Below are positions 1 to 9,085 of a DNA stretch of 39,663 bases, piece by piece (within the stretch, counting starts at the first letter, position 1; the number at the start of each line of letters is the position of its first letter). Made by a program: the position numbers and the translations under genes. The notes under the pieces are model-generated. The model saw nothing but the letters and a program-made list of their open reading frames with translations. It was not told the DNA's origin and searched no databases. This DNA is from Devosia sp. (GTDB lineage Bacteria > Pseudomonadota > Alphaproteobacteria > Rhizobiales > Devosiaceae): the NCBI RefSeq assembly GCF_028290645.1, contig NZ_JAQGJL010000217.1, positions 1 through 39,663 of the forward strand, read 5' to 3'.

Positions 1-1
1 G

Positions 2-916
2 GCCCGGGAGGTCACGGACATAGAGAAGCGCGTGCAGGCTTACAAGACACAGAACCTCGAGGCGCTTCCCGATAGTCTGGAATTTCGCCGGGACCAGCAG
101 ATCAAGATGCAGAGCCGGTTGCGGGAGCTGGAGCGCGAGGAGGCCACCCTGACCAGCCGGCGCGCGAACTATCTGCAATATTACAGCGCGACTGGCCGCG
201 TCAGCGACGATGCGCCCCAGTCTCCAGAGTTCAGGCTCCTGCAGGATTTGCAGGCAGCGCTGGCGACGCAGCGCTCGACTTTTGAGGAGGATAGTCCGGC
301 AATCACTTCCCTCCAGGCGCGGATCGCGGCAGTGGAATCGCACCTGAGGGCCGAGCCGACTACGCCCGCCGCCGCCGCCAAGCCTGCGGCACTCGACATG
401 CAGCTGGCCGAAATCGACGAACGGCTGCAGGCGATAGTGTCCGAACGGCAATCAATCGAGAAGAGCTACGCCAGGCTGACCGCCTCGATCGAGGCCACGC
501 CAGCGAACGAGGCTGGCTTGAGCGCCCTGCAGCGAGACTACGCCAACGCGCAGACTCTCTATTCCGCCGCAATGGCGCGTCTCGCCGAGGCCTCGATCGG
601 CGAGCAGATCGAGGCGAGGTTCAAGGGCGAGCGACTTGCGTTGATCGAGGACGCGCAGCCGCCGGACCACCCGGTTCGCCCCAAGCGCTTCATGATAGCC
701 GCCGGCGGCGCGGCCGCCGGCCTGGTCGCTGCACTGGCGGCTGTCGCCGGACTTGAATTCCTGAATGCCAAGGTTCGCCGGCCCATCGAACTGCAGCGCA
801 AGCTGGGTATCGATCCATTGGCCACCATTCCTTTCATCCCATCCGCTCAGAACAAAAGCTCCATGATGGTCCGGTGGTTGCCGGCAGGGGTGTCCGCCCG
901 GGGTGACCCAAAATGA
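2..916 (+). CDS. EPS chain-length determinant (GumC/Wzz-type), 5'-truncated by window edge
   Basis: The reading frame is open from the first bases of the window, so the N-terminal membrane segment and Wzz domain lie outside. What remains is the periplasmic coiled-coil region (many Leu/Glu/Arg heptads, e.g. QSRLRELEREEATL), then a second helical stretch, a proline-rich motif (PPDHPVRPKR) and a C-terminal membrane helix (GGAAAGLVAALAAVAGLEF) followed by a short cytoplasmic tail. That order is typical of polysaccharide co-polymerases of the GumC family, which set chain length together with a cytoplasmic tyrosine kinase. The stop overlaps the next start (ATGA at 913-916), so the two are translationally coupled. 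The partner kinase is separate here, unlike the fused version at 17144-19519. The substrate polymer is unknown. Confidence 0.85.
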   Translation, partial: AREVTDIEKRVQAYKTQNLEALPDSLEFRRDQQIKMQSRLRELEREEATLTSRRANYLQYYSATGRVSDDAPQSPEFRLLQDLQAALATQRSTFEEDSPAITSLQARIAAVESHLRAEPTTPAAAAKPAALDMQLAEIDERLQAIVSERQSIEKSYARLTASIEATPANEAGLSALQRDYANAQTLYSAAMARLAEASIGEQIEARFKGERLALIEDAQPPDHPVRPKRFMIAAGGAAAGLVAALAAVAGLEFLNAKVRRPIELQRKLGIDPLATIPFIPSAQNKSSMMVRWLPAGVSARGDPK

Positions 917-1713
917 CTCTTGAGGATCCGATCAGGCCGCTTCGAGAGGCGCAGTTGCCACCGCGCTTGCCTCCGATCCAGAGCGCTTTCAAGACCGAGC
1001 GGGCGGGGACGCAGCAGGCCTGGACCGAGCTGCGCGCGTTGGAGCTCGACCCCAAGCAGCTTGAAACGAACCGGATCGTGACCGTAGCGCGCAACGACCC
1101 ACGGCATATGCCGCTCGACATATTGCGTACCAAGCTCGTCCGGACGATGCGGAAGAATGGCTGGAGCGTGCTTGCCATTACCTCGCCCACCGCCAGATGC
1201 GGCAAATCCACCATCGCGCTGAACCTGGCATTCAGCCTCGCCATGCAAAGTGATTTGCGCCTGGCGCTGCTGGATTTTGATCTGCGCTCCCCGAGCGTGG
1301 CAAGGCTGCTCGGATGCGGCCGGCATTTTGCCATCGAAAGGCTGCTGCGGGGACAGAACAAAATGGCAGAAAATATGCTGCGGCACGGCAACAATCTGGC
1401 CGTTGCACCCAACACGGTTCCAGTGAGAGACGCTGCGGAACTGTTGCAGGACGTAGCCTCGGGTACGGCAATCCGCGAGATGCGCCGAACCCTCGGACTC
1501 GATCTGGTCATCCTTGACCTGCCACCGATGCTGTCAAGCGACGATGTGATGTCGATCCTTCCAGGTGTCGACTGCGTGCTGCTGGTCGCTGCTGCCGAGT
1601 TGAGCAGCCTCAACGAGATCGACATCTGCGAACAGGAACTTTCCGAGCAGGGGAAGCTCCTCGGAGTGGTGTTGAACAAGTGCCGCCTCCTTCCCGAGAA
1701 ATACGGCTACTGA
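913..1713 (+). CDS. CpsD/CapB-like ATPase (bacterial tyrosine kinase family)
   Basis: This 266-residue protein has the MinD/Mrp-like fold signatures of BY-kinases: Walker A around residues 91-99 (SPTARCGKST, Lys98), Walker A' (LALLDFDLRSP) and Walker B (LVILDLPPML). It should act at the inner membrane with the co-polymerase encoded just upstream, phosphorylating itself on C-terminal tyrosines to cycle polymer growth. The tyrosine cluster is minimal: only two Tyr, in the last three residues (KYGY). Autokinase activity is therefore uncertain and it may be mainly an ATPase partner. The start is fixed by the ATGA overlap with the upstream gene. Confidence 0.85.
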   Translation: MTLEDPIRPLREAQLPPRLPPIQSAFKTERAGTQQAWTELRALELDPKQLETNRIVTVARNDPRHMPLDILRTKLVRTMRKNGWSVLAITSPTARCGKSTIALNLAFSLAMQSDLRLALLDFDLRSPSVARLLGCGRHFAIERLLRGQNKMAENMLRHGNNLAVAPNTVPVRDAAELLQDVASGTAIREMRRTLGLDLVILDLPPMLSSDDVMSILPGVDCVLLVAAAELSSLNEIDICEQELSEQGKLLGVVLNKCRLLPEKYGY

Positions 1714-1724
1714 GGGCATCAGGG

Positions 1725-2071
1725 TCTGCAGGGCAGCGCGTTGATCGCGTGGCAAATCTCCTGCAAGGAGTGTCAGGTGGACAAGGAGATGCTGTACCCC
1801 TTGCATCCAGCGCTATCAAAAGTGCGCCTCCGGGCTTCACGCCATGCCGATCGCTAGCGGACGCTTCACCGGACGCCGGTCTCTCCGCGCGACAGGTGGA
1901 CGTGATGCACCTTACTGCCCAGGGCAAGAGCAACAAGGACATTGCACAAGCGCTGGGTTTGGCGGAGGTCACCGTAAAGGTCCACGTGAATGCGCTGTTC
2001 CGGAATCTGAACATCACGACAGAACCAAAGCGGCCGAGATAGCAGTGCGCCCACTAGGGATTAATGCGTAG
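1725..2071 (+). pseudogene. LuxR-type regulator remnant, frameshifted in the HTH domain
   Basis: A frame running to 2042 encodes a clear LuxR C-terminal helix-turn-helix (LSARQVDVMHLTAQGKSNKD, then GLAEVTVKVHVNALFRNLNI). After NIT the protein goes out of register. The expected family ending (DRTKAAEIAVR) is found one base off, in the frame that stops at 2071. A single missing base near 2018 restores it. No receiver or other sensory domain is recognisable upstream, only a linker-like Ala/Pro-rich stretch, so the gene seems truncated at the front as well. The left boundary is approximate. It sits just before an intact LuxR-family gene and may be a decayed paralogue of it. A sequencing error could explain the frameshift but not the missing N-terminal domain. 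Confidence 0.65.
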
Positions 2072-2222
2072 CTCTAACATGTGTGGAGCAAGTCGTCGGA
2101 CACAATGTACTAAACTGGCCGTACGTATGCCAAGCCTTTGAAATAATTATTGTTTTATGTCGGAATTGTTGCCATAGTCAGAATTAGTTGCGGCAGGTTA
2201 TTGCGACACACGGGTGCATGAC
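2043..2222. other. AT-rich spacer upstream of the LuxR-type regulator
   Basis: No gene is seen beyond the tail of the LuxR remnant. The stretch around 2135-2185 is much richer in A/T than its surroundings (TTGAAATAATTATTGTTTTATG), as expected for a promoter region. A possible promoter is TTGTTT (about 2150) with CATAGT 17 bases downstream, but the match is weak. No ribosome-binding site is obvious before the 2214/2223 start. Confidence 0.35.
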
Positions 2223-2891
2223 ATGGACCCTTCCCTTCCCGCGTCAGTGATTATCGTCGACGCGATGGCGTTCCGTCGGGCCGGATTGGCCGCACTGCTT
2301 GAACCTTGGGCAAATAGCATCGGGATGGAGGCGGTTGAGGTTGCGCCAAATGAGCTGAACGCCGACCTGTTGGCCGCCACAGATCCCAAGTTCGTCGTAC
2401 TCAACGTTGGCGGAACCTCGCTTCACGCAACAAACCCTGCGACATGGGCAAGCAGCATCCGCCGTATCCTTCCGGATACACCCTGCCTGGTGCTTTCAGA
2501 CCGGACCGAACCCGATGAGGCGATCCTCGCAGCACGGCTCGGACAGCAGGCGTTCATGCCAACCAGTACCCCTCCCAAGATCGCCCTGCAGGTGTTCGCC
2601 ATGGTCATGAGTGGAGGCACCTATTTTCCGCGGGAGGCGCTGCTGCAACCTATTACCCTCGCGGCGCGAGGGGCAGGCGACGCGGCGCTGGACACACCGG
2701 GATTTACCCCCCGGCAGCTGCAAGTGCTCGAAGGCCTGAGACAGGGGCGGGCCAACAAGACCATCGCGCGCGATCTCGACATGCAGGAATCGACGGTGAA
2801 GGTGCATGTCAGGCAAATCATGGGAAAGCTTGGCGCCGCGAACAGAACGCAGGCTGCGCTGCTTGCCGCGCGGTCAGGGGTTGGAGGGTGA
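2214..2891 (+). CDS. LuxR/NarL-family regulator with degenerate receiver domain
   Basis: This is a two-domain protein of about 225 residues. Residues 1 to about 135 follow the receiver fold: VIIVDAMAFRRAGLAALL at the start, FVVLNVGG where the phosphoacceptor strand should be, then PCLVLSDR and AFMPTSTPP. The acidic pocket residue after VD is Ala, the phosphoacceptor Asp is Asn and the strand-5 Lys is Thr. Phosphorelay control is therefore unlikely. Residues of about 160-225 are a complete LuxR HTH (FTPRQLQVLEGLRQGRANKT, then STVKVHVRQIMGKL). It lies next to the EPS locus and could regulate it, which is inference only. The start is either GTG 2214 or ATG 2223; the conserved domain begins shortly after both. 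Confidence 0.85.
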   Translation: MHDMDPSLPASVIIVDAMAFRRAGLAALLEPWANSIGMEAVEVAPNELNADLLAATDPKFVVLNVGGTSLHATNPATWASSIRRILPDTPCLVLSDRTEPDEAILAARLGQQAFMPTSTPPKIALQVFAMVMSGGTYFPREALLQPITLAARGAGDAALDTPGFTPRQLQVLEGLRQGRANKTIARDLDMQESTVKVHVRQIMGKLGAANRTQAALLAARSGVGG

Positions 2892-2897
2892 GTTCGT

Positions 2898-2921
2898 GCC
2901 AGCGGTTCGGACACCGCTGGC
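2898..2921. terminator. Hairpin between convergent genes
   Basis: Perfect 9-bp inverted repeat GCCAGCGGT / ACCGCTGGC with a 6-base loop, seven bases after the stop of the LuxR-type regulator and before the stop of the convergent epimerase gene. There is no T-run on either side, so intrinsic termination would depend on stem strength. Its position suggests a bidirectional terminator. Confidence 0.5.
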
Positions 2922-2974
2922 GCCCTTGCCCGCCAGCGCCGCGCGCGCCGATGCGGCGGCAAGCTGATGGACGC

Positions 2975-4006
2975 CTACCGAGCTGAGACGCCCAGGTTAT
3001 CGCAATACCAGTCAAGACTGGCCTCGAGGCCGGCCGCGAGGTCGAAGCGGGGCTCGTAGCCAAGCTGCCGCCTCGCAAGCCGGATATCGGCGATGGAGTG
3101 ACGGACGTCGCCGGCGCGGAAGGCCCGGTAGATCGGCTGGACCGGTCCGGGGAGCCGGCCGCGCCTCACCAGTCCATCGACAATCGCGGTGTAGAGTGAG
3201 TTGAGCGTGGTCCTCTCCCCCACGGCCACATTGAATACCGCTCCAGCGGCCTGCCGGCTGTCGGCCGTCGCGGCAAGAATATTGGCATCGACCACGTTGT
3301 CGACATAGCAAAAGTCCCGGCTGGTTTCGCCGTCGCCGTAGATTTCCACCGGCTCACCGTGAAGCAACTGCGCCGTCCATTTCGGCATGACCGCGGCATA
3401 GGGGCCGGCCGGATCCTGCCGCCTGCCGAAGACGTTGAAATACCGAAGCCCGACGAGTTCCATGGCATAGCTGCGGCTGAAGACATCGGCATATTGCTCG
3501 TTGATCGCCTTGGTCAAAGCATAGGGGCTGAGCGGCTTGCCGATCACATCCTCCACCTTGGGGAGGTCCGGGTGGTCGCCGTAGACCGAGCTCGAGGATG
3601 CGTACACGACCCGCTTCACGCCGGCGTCCCGGGCGGCGACGAGGATGTTCAGGAAGCCGTTGACGTTGCAGTCGTGGCTGAGAAGGGGATCGGCGATCGA
3701 GCGCGGTACAGAGCCGAGGGCGGCCTGGTGGAGGACGAAGTCCACCCCGGCGCAGGCGGATCGGCAGGCCGCGAGGTCTCGGATATCGGCGTTGACAAAC
3801 TCGAAATTTCCGCGTTTTCCGGCGCCGGCTAGGGCGAGATCGAGGTTGCGCTGGTGGCCGGTGATGAAGTTGTCGAGGGCGATGACGGTCTGGCCGAGGC
3901 GCAGGAGGCGCTCGACGAGGTTGGAGCCGATGAAGCCGGTGGCGCCGGTCACGAGGAAGCGGCGGGGGTGGTGCTCAAGTACCGAGCTGGCCTCGAGAAT
4001 TTGCAT
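2975..4006 (-). CDS. tviC: NAD-dependent nucleotide-sugar epimerase (TviC/WbpP-like)
   Basis: This 343-residue extended short-chain dehydrogenase/reductase has the NAD-binding motif [15 protein letters not shown] near residue 20, the catalytic Ser in [11 protein letters not shown], the Tyr-x3-Lys pair in SPYALTK and the [12 protein letters not shown] segment. The overall pattern resembles UDP-N-acetylglucosamine 4-epimerases of the WbpP/TviC group rather than plain GalE. With the TviB-like dehydrogenase at 11849-13123 it would supply UDP-GalNAc and/or UDP-N-acetylgalactosaminuronic acid in the cytoplasm. It is the last gene of the long minus-strand EPS run, starting 2 bases after the stop of the preceding glycosyltransferase. 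Substrate choice (UDP-Glc versus UDP-GlcNAc) cannot be settled by eye. Confidence 0.82.
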   Translation of the reverse strand: MQILEASSVLEHHPRRFLVTGATGFIGSNLVERLLRLGQTVIALDNFITGHQRNLDLALAGAGKRGNFEFVNADIRDLAACRSACAGVDFVLHQAALGSVPRSIADPLLSHDCNVNGFLNILVAARDAGVKRVVYASSSSVYGDHPDLPKVEDVIGKPLSPYALTKAINEQYADVFSRSYAMELVGLRYFNVFGRRQDPAGPYAAVMPKWTAQLLHGEPVEIYGDGETSRDFCYVDNVVDANILAATADSRQAAGAVFNVAVGERTTLNSLYTAIVDGLVRRGRLPGPVQPIYRAFRAGDVRHSIADIRLARRQLGYEPRFDLAAGLEASLDWYCDNLGVSAR

Positions 4007-4008
4007 GG

Positions 4009-5154
4009 CTAGCTCCGTTTGCGGGCGTTGATGGCGCGGGTGATTTCGTGGCGGTAGCGGTCGACGACCACGGTTTCGTCGAATTCGGACACCGCCTTTT
4101 GGCGGCTTGAGGCGCCCATCCGGGTGCGTTGGGCCATGGTCAGGCTACAGAAAGTTGCCAGTGCCGCGGCGAGGGGGGTGGCGTCGCGCGGGGCGACGAG
4201 GAAACCGTTGACGCCGTCGTCGACCACCTCGCGGCAACCGGGCACGTCGGTGGCGATCAGCGGCCGCCCCAACGCGGCGGCTTCGATGAGGCTGCGCGAC
4301 AGGCCCTCGCGATAGGAGGGGAGCACAACGCAATCGGCGGCGGCGAGATGCGGGCGCACGTCCTCGGTGACGCCAAGATATTCGACGACGCCCTCGGCCA
4401 CCCAGCCCTCGACGACCGAGCGCTCGATCGCGGCCGGGTTGGGCACATCGAGGAAGCCGAGCAGCTGGAAGCGCGCCTCGGGATGCGCCCGGCGGGTGCG
4501 CCGCGCCGCCTCGACGAACTCGCCCACCCCCTTGTCCCAGAGCATGCGGGCAACGAGCAGGAAGCGGATTTCGCCGTCGGCCGGCCGGGGCGGCGCTGGG
4601 GAGAAACGGGCGAGATCGACGCCCGAGCCGGGCAGCAATCCGGCCTGGGCCTCGCGGACGAGGCGCTTGGCGATGAACAACTCCCGATCCTCCCGGTTCT
4701 GGAAGAACACCCGCTGCGAGCGGCCGAGCGCCAGCCGGTAGAGGAGCTTTGCCACCTCGGTCAGCCACGAGGCGCGGATGAAGGCGGCGCCGAGCCCGGC
4801 GATGTTGTTGATCACCGGGATGCCGAGGCTGTGCGCCGCGAGCGAGCCGTAGACATTGGGCTTGATGGTATAGCCGAGATAGGCAACGGGCCGCTCGCGC
4901 CGGAGCATTTGCCAGAAGCGGAGCAGCAGCCGGAGATCGCGCAGCGGCGAGGTGCCCCGGTTGTCCATCGGCAGGGGGATGTAGCGACAGCCGAGCCCCG
5001 GCAGCTTTTCGGCATACTCGTCGGGCGGGGCGACGACCACGACCTCGTACCCGTCCGCGATCAGCGCCACGATCAGAGACCGGCGGAAATTGTAAACGCT
5101 CCAGGCGGTGTTGGAGCAGATGAGGATGCGGGGAGCGGATTTGCGGGAGGTCAT
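4009..5154 (-). CDS. Glycosyltransferase family 4
   Basis: GT-B fold glycosyltransferase of about 381 residues. The N-terminal half begins [20 protein letters not shown] and contains [20 protein letters not shown], typical of WcaI/PglA-like GT4 enzymes. The C-terminal donor domain has [20 protein letters not shown] and the retaining-GT motif [20 protein letters not shown] (the E-x7-E pattern). It should add one sugar to the lipid-linked EPS repeat on the cytoplasmic face of the membrane. I chose ATG 5154 because it overlaps the stop of the upstream gene (ATGA); an upstream in-frame start at 5187 would overlap that gene more. Base composition is again GC-rich here, unlike the genes immediately upstream. 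Confidence 0.87.
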   Translation of the reverse strand: MTSRKSAPRILICSNTAWSVYNFRRSLIVALIADGYEVVVVAPPDEYAEKLPGLGCRYIPLPMDNRGTSPLRDLRLLLRFWQMLRRERPVAYLGYTIKPNVYGSLAAHSLGIPVINNIAGLGAAFIRASWLTEVAKLLYRLALGRSQRVFFQNREDRELFIAKRLVREAQAGLLPGSGVDLARFSPAPPRPADGEIRFLLVARMLWDKGVGEFVEAARRTRRAHPEARFQLLGFLDVPNPAAIERSVVEGWVAEGVVEYLGVTEDVRPHLAAADCVVLPSYREGLSRSLIEAAALGRPLIATDVPGCREVVDDGVNGFLVAPRDATPLAAALATFCSLTMAQRTRMGASSRQKAVSEFDETVVVDRYRHEITRAINARKRS

Positions 5155-6209
5155 TGGAAATAGAACTGATATGGCAACCAGGCCCATGAGTGACTGGCGA
5201 AATTGAGCCAGACGAACAAGGCTAGCCCGGAGTAGATGAGTACTGCGACCGCGAGAAAGCGCTGCGTCCTTTCAGAACGTCCGAATGCCCCGGGAACCCG
5301 CGACAGAACCACCATCTGAATTGGAATGAGATATAGGGAGAGGCGGTCGACAGCAGTTGTGGAGGGGGACAGGATCAGCGTGGGCACTGTCGCGATCGCG
5401 ACGGCGGCCACAATCAACCAGAGCCGCTTCTCACGTGGCGGCATGGGAAAGCGATCGCGGAAAACTAGCAGCAGTGTGGCGGGCAAGACATTCATCGCGG
5501 TGCGAATGGAAGCGCCGCTGGAATCGTACTCACTCTCGACATAGCCGTAAATCAGGTCGTCGACCCTATCGGCGAGCAGCACGAAATAAGCGGCGGCGGC
5601 GGCGGCAGCAACCCACAAGAAGGTCCACCAGCGTCCCCGATCGCTGGTAAGAGCGGCGATGGGAATGAGCAGTACAGCTGTTTTGTGGAACGTAGCGGCC
5701 AATACGACCCAGAACACGAACTTGAGTGTCGAGCCTTGTTGGGCAAGCGCCACCAGACCCAACATGGAGAGGCCGATAGCGACACCCTGCCGGGTGTAGC
5801 CCATGGCGACCACGACAACCAGATAGGGGACGGCGACCGCGAGGGCCAGCCACGGGCGCGGCTGCATGCGGCAAAACTCAAACAAGCCCCAGCAAAAGAG
5901 CCCTGCACAGGCGAGGTTTACCAGCCAGATGTCGCCGCCGAACCGAGCGGCCAACCAGTTGAGCAGGATGTAGCCCGGATCACCAGCGGTGGGAATTTCG
6001 TGGAAACCGAGGTAAGCAGCGCGATCTAGGTAGCCAAGATAGGACGACCAATCGCCTCCGACGTCATAGCGGAGGCCGACCAGGATGCCAGTGAACGCGA
6101 TGGCAAGCAGGAACGCGATGTTCTCCACGTCGCGGCGACGCCGCCAATCGCCATTTTCGAAGAGGGTAGCGAAGGCCGGGATGCTGAAGATCAGCCAATA
6201 AGGGACCAC
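5151..6209 (-). CDS. EpsG-family membrane protein, likely EPS polymerase
   Basis: This strongly hydrophobic 352-residue protein has roughly ten membrane helices. It opens with an EpsG-like N terminus (PYWLIFSIPAFATLF) and the family motif GLRYDVGGDWSSYL near residue 45. A further signature is YTRQGVAIGLSMLG near residue 140. EpsG proteins are thought to polymerise repeat units at the periplasmic face in place of a classical Wzy. The start is GTG 6209, directly after the stop of the upstream gene (6210-6212), and the stop overlaps the downstream GT4 start. A second polymerase/ligase candidate lies at 14768-15991, so their division of labour is open. Confidence 0.85.
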   Translation of the reverse strand: MVPYWLIFSIPAFATLFENGDWRRRRDVENIAFLLAIAFTGILVGLRYDVGGDWSSYLGYLDRAAYLGFHEIPTAGDPGYILLNWLAARFGGDIWLVNLACAGLFCWGLFEFCRMQPRPWLALAVAVPYLVVVVAMGYTRQGVAIGLSMLGLVALAQQGSTLKFVFWVVLAATFHKTAVLLIPIAALTSDRGRWWTFLWVAAAAAAAYFVLLADRVDDLIYGYVESEYDSSGASIRTAMNVLPATLLLVFRDRFPMPPREKRLWLIVAAVAIATVPTLILSPSTTAVDRLSLYLIPIQMVVLSRVPGAFGRSERTQRFLAVAVLIYSGLALFVWLNFASHSWAWLPYQFYFQ

Positions 6210-7367
6210 CTAGGCTTGGTCCCCCTGAATTTCGTGCCACACCCGCTGATAACTCGACACCATTCTCGACAGCGAAAACTCTTCGACGACTCTTGCTCGG
6301 CAAGCCACCCTGCGATTGGCCCAGGCGGTGTTGTCCCTCGCAGCCTCCATGGCGGCAGCAATCGCGTTGGCTAAAGCTTCGGGCATCCTGGGCGGCACGA
6401 CCCAACCGGTATCGTCAACGATGTACGACGCGTCGCCGACGTCAGTCACAACGCATGGAGTGCCACAGGCCATCGCCTCCGCTACAACATTCGGAAACCC
6501 TTCCGAATACGACGCCAGTGCATGCAGATCCAAAGCGTTCATTGTCGCGGCAATGTCGCCGCGGTGGCCAAGCATTACGATTTGACCGTCAAGGTGGAGT
6601 TCCGCAATCCGGTCCCGTAGCTGAATATTATCAGCCCCAGTTCCGGTGCCAATAAGCACGCATCGCCATGGCGAAATCCGGTTCGCCACTAGTTTGGTCA
6701 GCGCCGCTAACAGGTTCGGGTGATCCTTTACCGGATGCCAGCGAGCCACCATTCCAATCAGAAACGTATCGGGGGCCACCCTCCATTCGGAACGGAGGGT
6801 TGCTCTCGCTCTATCGTCGGTGGAGAACTGGCTTAAATCGTAACCGTTGGGGATGACCGCAAATTTCGAAGCAGCATACCCCAATGCAGCGTGAGTGACT
6901 GCCCCTTGCTGTGAACAACTGACGATTGACCTGGGCACCACGTGCGAAAGTCGAGCGCAACACCAATTCACCAATCGCGTCGTCCGACTGGCTGACGCGG
7001 AGTCGAGGAAATTATGGTGCAGCCCCCACACCACGTTCCGGATGCCGAGCAACCGTCCCATAACACCGCCGACAAGATTGGCGTGGTACATCCAAGTCTG
7101 CACGATATCCGGGCGCTCCCTTCGAAGGAGGCGAAACAGCTTGAGGAGCCCTGCAAGCGTAAGTTGCCCCCTAGGCATATCCAGGCAATCAACCCGTACG
7201 CCCTGTGCCGCCAGCATGGAACCGTACCGACCCGGCCCCGAGAGCGAAATTACGTGATGCGTGTGCGGAATCCCATCTTTGACGTCTGCTACCGCGGTGC
7301 ATAGGCGAAAGAGGACCGCCTCCGCGCCACCGTCGCCGAGACCAGTGATGACATGGCACACACGCAT
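6210..7367 (-). CDS. Glycosyltransferase family 4
   Basis: Retaining GT-B glycosyltransferase of 385 residues. The N terminus is MRVCHVITGLGDGGAEAVLF, the standard GT4 opening. The middle contains FAVIPNGYDLSQFS and LIGMVARWHPVKDHPNLLAA, and the donor site has LASYSEGFPNVVAEAMACGTP. I prefer ATG 7367 because the family fold starts there and a purine-rich GGAAAG lies just upstream. An in-frame GTG at 7436 would add 23 unlike residues and overlap the upstream gene. It is expected to extend the lipid-linked oligosaccharide in the cytoplasm. It belongs to the GC-poorer cassette of the locus. Confidence 0.87.
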   Translation of the reverse strand: MRVCHVITGLGDGGAEAVLFRLCTAVADVKDGIPHTHHVISLSGPGRYGSMLAAQGVRVDCLDMPRGQLTLAGLLKLFRLLRRERPDIVQTWMYHANLVGGVMGRLLGIRNVVWGLHHNFLDSASASRTTRLVNWCCARLSHVVPRSIVSCSQQGAVTHAALGYAASKFAVIPNGYDLSQFSTDDRARATLRSEWRVAPDTFLIGMVARWHPVKDHPNLLAALTKLVANRISPWRCVLIGTGTGADNIQLRDRIAELHLDGQIVMLGHRGDIAATMNALDLHALASYSEGFPNVVAEAMACGTPCVVTDVGDASYIVDDTGWVVPPRMPEALANAIAAAMEAARDNTAWANRRVACRARVVEEFSLSRMVSSYQRVWHEIQGDQA

Positions 7368-7399
7368 ATCAGCTTTCCAAACTCCGCCTTGTACCGGGG

Positions 7400-8404
7400 C
7401 TAATTTCGGTAATAGCCCAGTCTTCTCTTCAGGCACTCAATAGCTCTCTCCGCCCAAATTGGACCCACAATCCACGTAGGAAATCGGTACCACAAGGGTC
7501 CTTTGGGGGCCGTGCCACCACCGATCTCGGCGCTCAATGAGAAGTAGCGCTTCGCGTCATCGATCAGTCCCACTCGAACCAACTCCCGCCCCCATTTCCA
7601 GGCTCTTTCGCTCAGCGCATCGATCAATTCCACGCTCCGCTCACCACCGGTCGAAATGCAGAGGGTCTGCAGCTTAGACAACATAGCCGCCTGAGATTCG
7701 ACCATCTCCCTCCGTGGTCGGCGACTTATTCGATCGGTGCTGGGGTGATTTCTGTATAAAAGTGATGGTGCGCCGCAATAAATCGGAGTTCCGCCTCGCA
7801 ACAGCACCCTCATAAAAAGGTCGATGTCTTGTCTATTCAACAACCGCTCGTCAAATCCACCTACTGAAATAAGATCCGATCTCCGGTATAGCGCGCACGA
7901 TACGGGTGGTGTATGATCAAACAGCCATCGTGTCTTCGGGCGAAATCCGCCGCGACGCCAAAGCAATAGCGGGTGGAAATGTATCCTCCTCGCCAACGGG
8001 TCCTTTTCAAACGTATAGGAAAGTGACAGCGGGATGGCGTCCGGCGATCTCTCCAGCGCACCAACCAAGCGGTCGATGGCGCCTTCGGCAAGCAAATCAT
8101 CCGCGTCAAGAAACACTACAAATTCGCCACGCGATATCGCAAGTCCGCCGTTCCGAGCGTAGCAAGCCCCCTTTCGGTCCTCGACCAACACCTGTACGAA
8201 GTCATAGCGCGCCGCGAGTTCTTCGCATATGCGAAGACTCCCATCTGTCGACCCGTTATCCACCAATACGATCTCAAGATTGGAGTACGATTGGCCCACG
8301 CAACTCTCGACGGCGGCAGCCACGTACTCCGATGCATTAAGACAAGGAATAACGACTGTTACGATAGGTCGCAGGCCAGCAGTCTTCTGATGAATACCAT
8401 TCAT
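7400..8404 (-). CDS. Glycosyltransferase family 2
   Basis: Inverting GT-A glycosyltransferase of 334 residues. The nucleotide-binding opening is VTVVIPCLNASEYVAAAVES, followed by IVLVDNGSTDGS, RNGGLAISRGEFVVFLDADD (the DxD metal site) and a later GGFDERLLNRQDIDLFMRVL acceptor-side motif. It should transfer one sugar in repeat-unit assembly. The downstream GT4 follows after 32 bases and the methyltransferase stop lies 18 bases upstream. Base composition is lower in GC than the flanking transport genes. Confidence 0.87.
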   Translation of the reverse strand: MNGIHQKTAGLRPIVTVVIPCLNASEYVAAAVESCVGQSYSNLEIVLVDNGSTDGSLRICEELAARYDFVQVLVEDRKGACYARNGGLAISRGEFVVFLDADDLLAEGAIDRLVGALERSPDAIPLSLSYTFEKDPLARRIHFHPLLLWRRGGFRPKTRWLFDHTPPVSCALYRRSDLISVGGFDERLLNRQDIDLFMRVLLRGGTPIYCGAPSLLYRNHPSTDRISRRPRREMVESQAAMLSKLQTLCISTGGERSVELIDALSERAWKWGRELVRVGLIDDAKRYFSLSAEIGGGTAPKGPLWYRFPTWIVGPIWAERAIECLKRRLGYYRN

Positions 8405-8422
8405 AAACGGTGACCCGGGGGG

Positions 8423-9085
8423 CTATGCTCTTTGAAAAACATAGAAATCGGCGAAAGACTCCTGCTGGGGATCGGACTGCAAAGGAAATTCGTTCTCAAT
8501 GACCGATCTGCACACCCACTCCGGCCTGCGCACAGCTACCCAGTCTGTAAAACGGCGGTGGCGGACGTGCGCTGCGCTATTACTTCTATCGACGTTGGAG
8601 GAATACACGATCACGGAGCGTCTAGCCGCGTCGAACAAGAAATTCATATGGGCTTCAAACACCTCGTCCTCAACCAGATGAAATATTACATCCAGAGACA
8701 AAGACAAGTCGGCCGTTTCGCCTGCGTATGAATCAAGTAGTAAGAAACTCTTGGTGCTGTCTTCCTTATATAGATTTCTGCATCTGTCTATGGCGGTATA
8801 GGATACGTCGAGTCCAATGTAACGCGGGTACCTAGCAAGCATTAATTGATTGCCATCACCGCATCCGAACTCGATTACCGATCGAATTCCATTCTGGTCA
8901 ACAAAATCATTTAGAAAGCGAGCTTTGAAGTCCGCCAGCCTTCCGTAGGATCCGGCTCCCGAGTTACCTCCATCGCGATATCGCGTTTCCCAGTAGTGGG
9001 TCGAACCCGCGAACCTCCTCACGACCAATAGTCTCTTTATCTGTTTGTAAACTGCAAGGACTCGAGCGCGAACATCAGATTGCAC
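8423..9085 (-). CDS. SAM-dependent methyltransferase (class I)
   Basis: About 220 residues. The SAM-binding motif I is VIEFGCGDGNQLMLARYPRYIG, preceded by a conserved-looking entry helix (YWETRYRDGGNSGAGSYGRL), and the post-motif strand is SLSLDVIFHLVED. It probably methylates a sugar of the repeat unit or caps the chain, which is inferred only from its place among glycosyltransferase genes. I chose GTG 9085, which has AAGGAG ten bases upstream and overlaps the previous gene by only 11 bases. The longer in-frame start at 9178 would overlap by 104 bases and add a tract without methyltransferase features. GC content is about half here, the lowest of the locus. Confidence 0.75.
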   Translation of the reverse strand: MQSDVRARVLAVYKQIKRLLVVRRFAGSTHYWETRYRDGGNSGAGSYGRLADFKARFLNDFVDQNGIRSVIEFGCGDGNQLMLARYPRYIGLDVSYTAIDRCRNLYKEDSTKSFLLLDSYAGETADLSLSLDVIFHLVEDEVFEAHMNFLFDAARRSVIVYSSNVDRSNSAAHVRHRRFTDWVAVRRPEWVCRSVIENEFPLQSDPQQESFADFYVFQRA

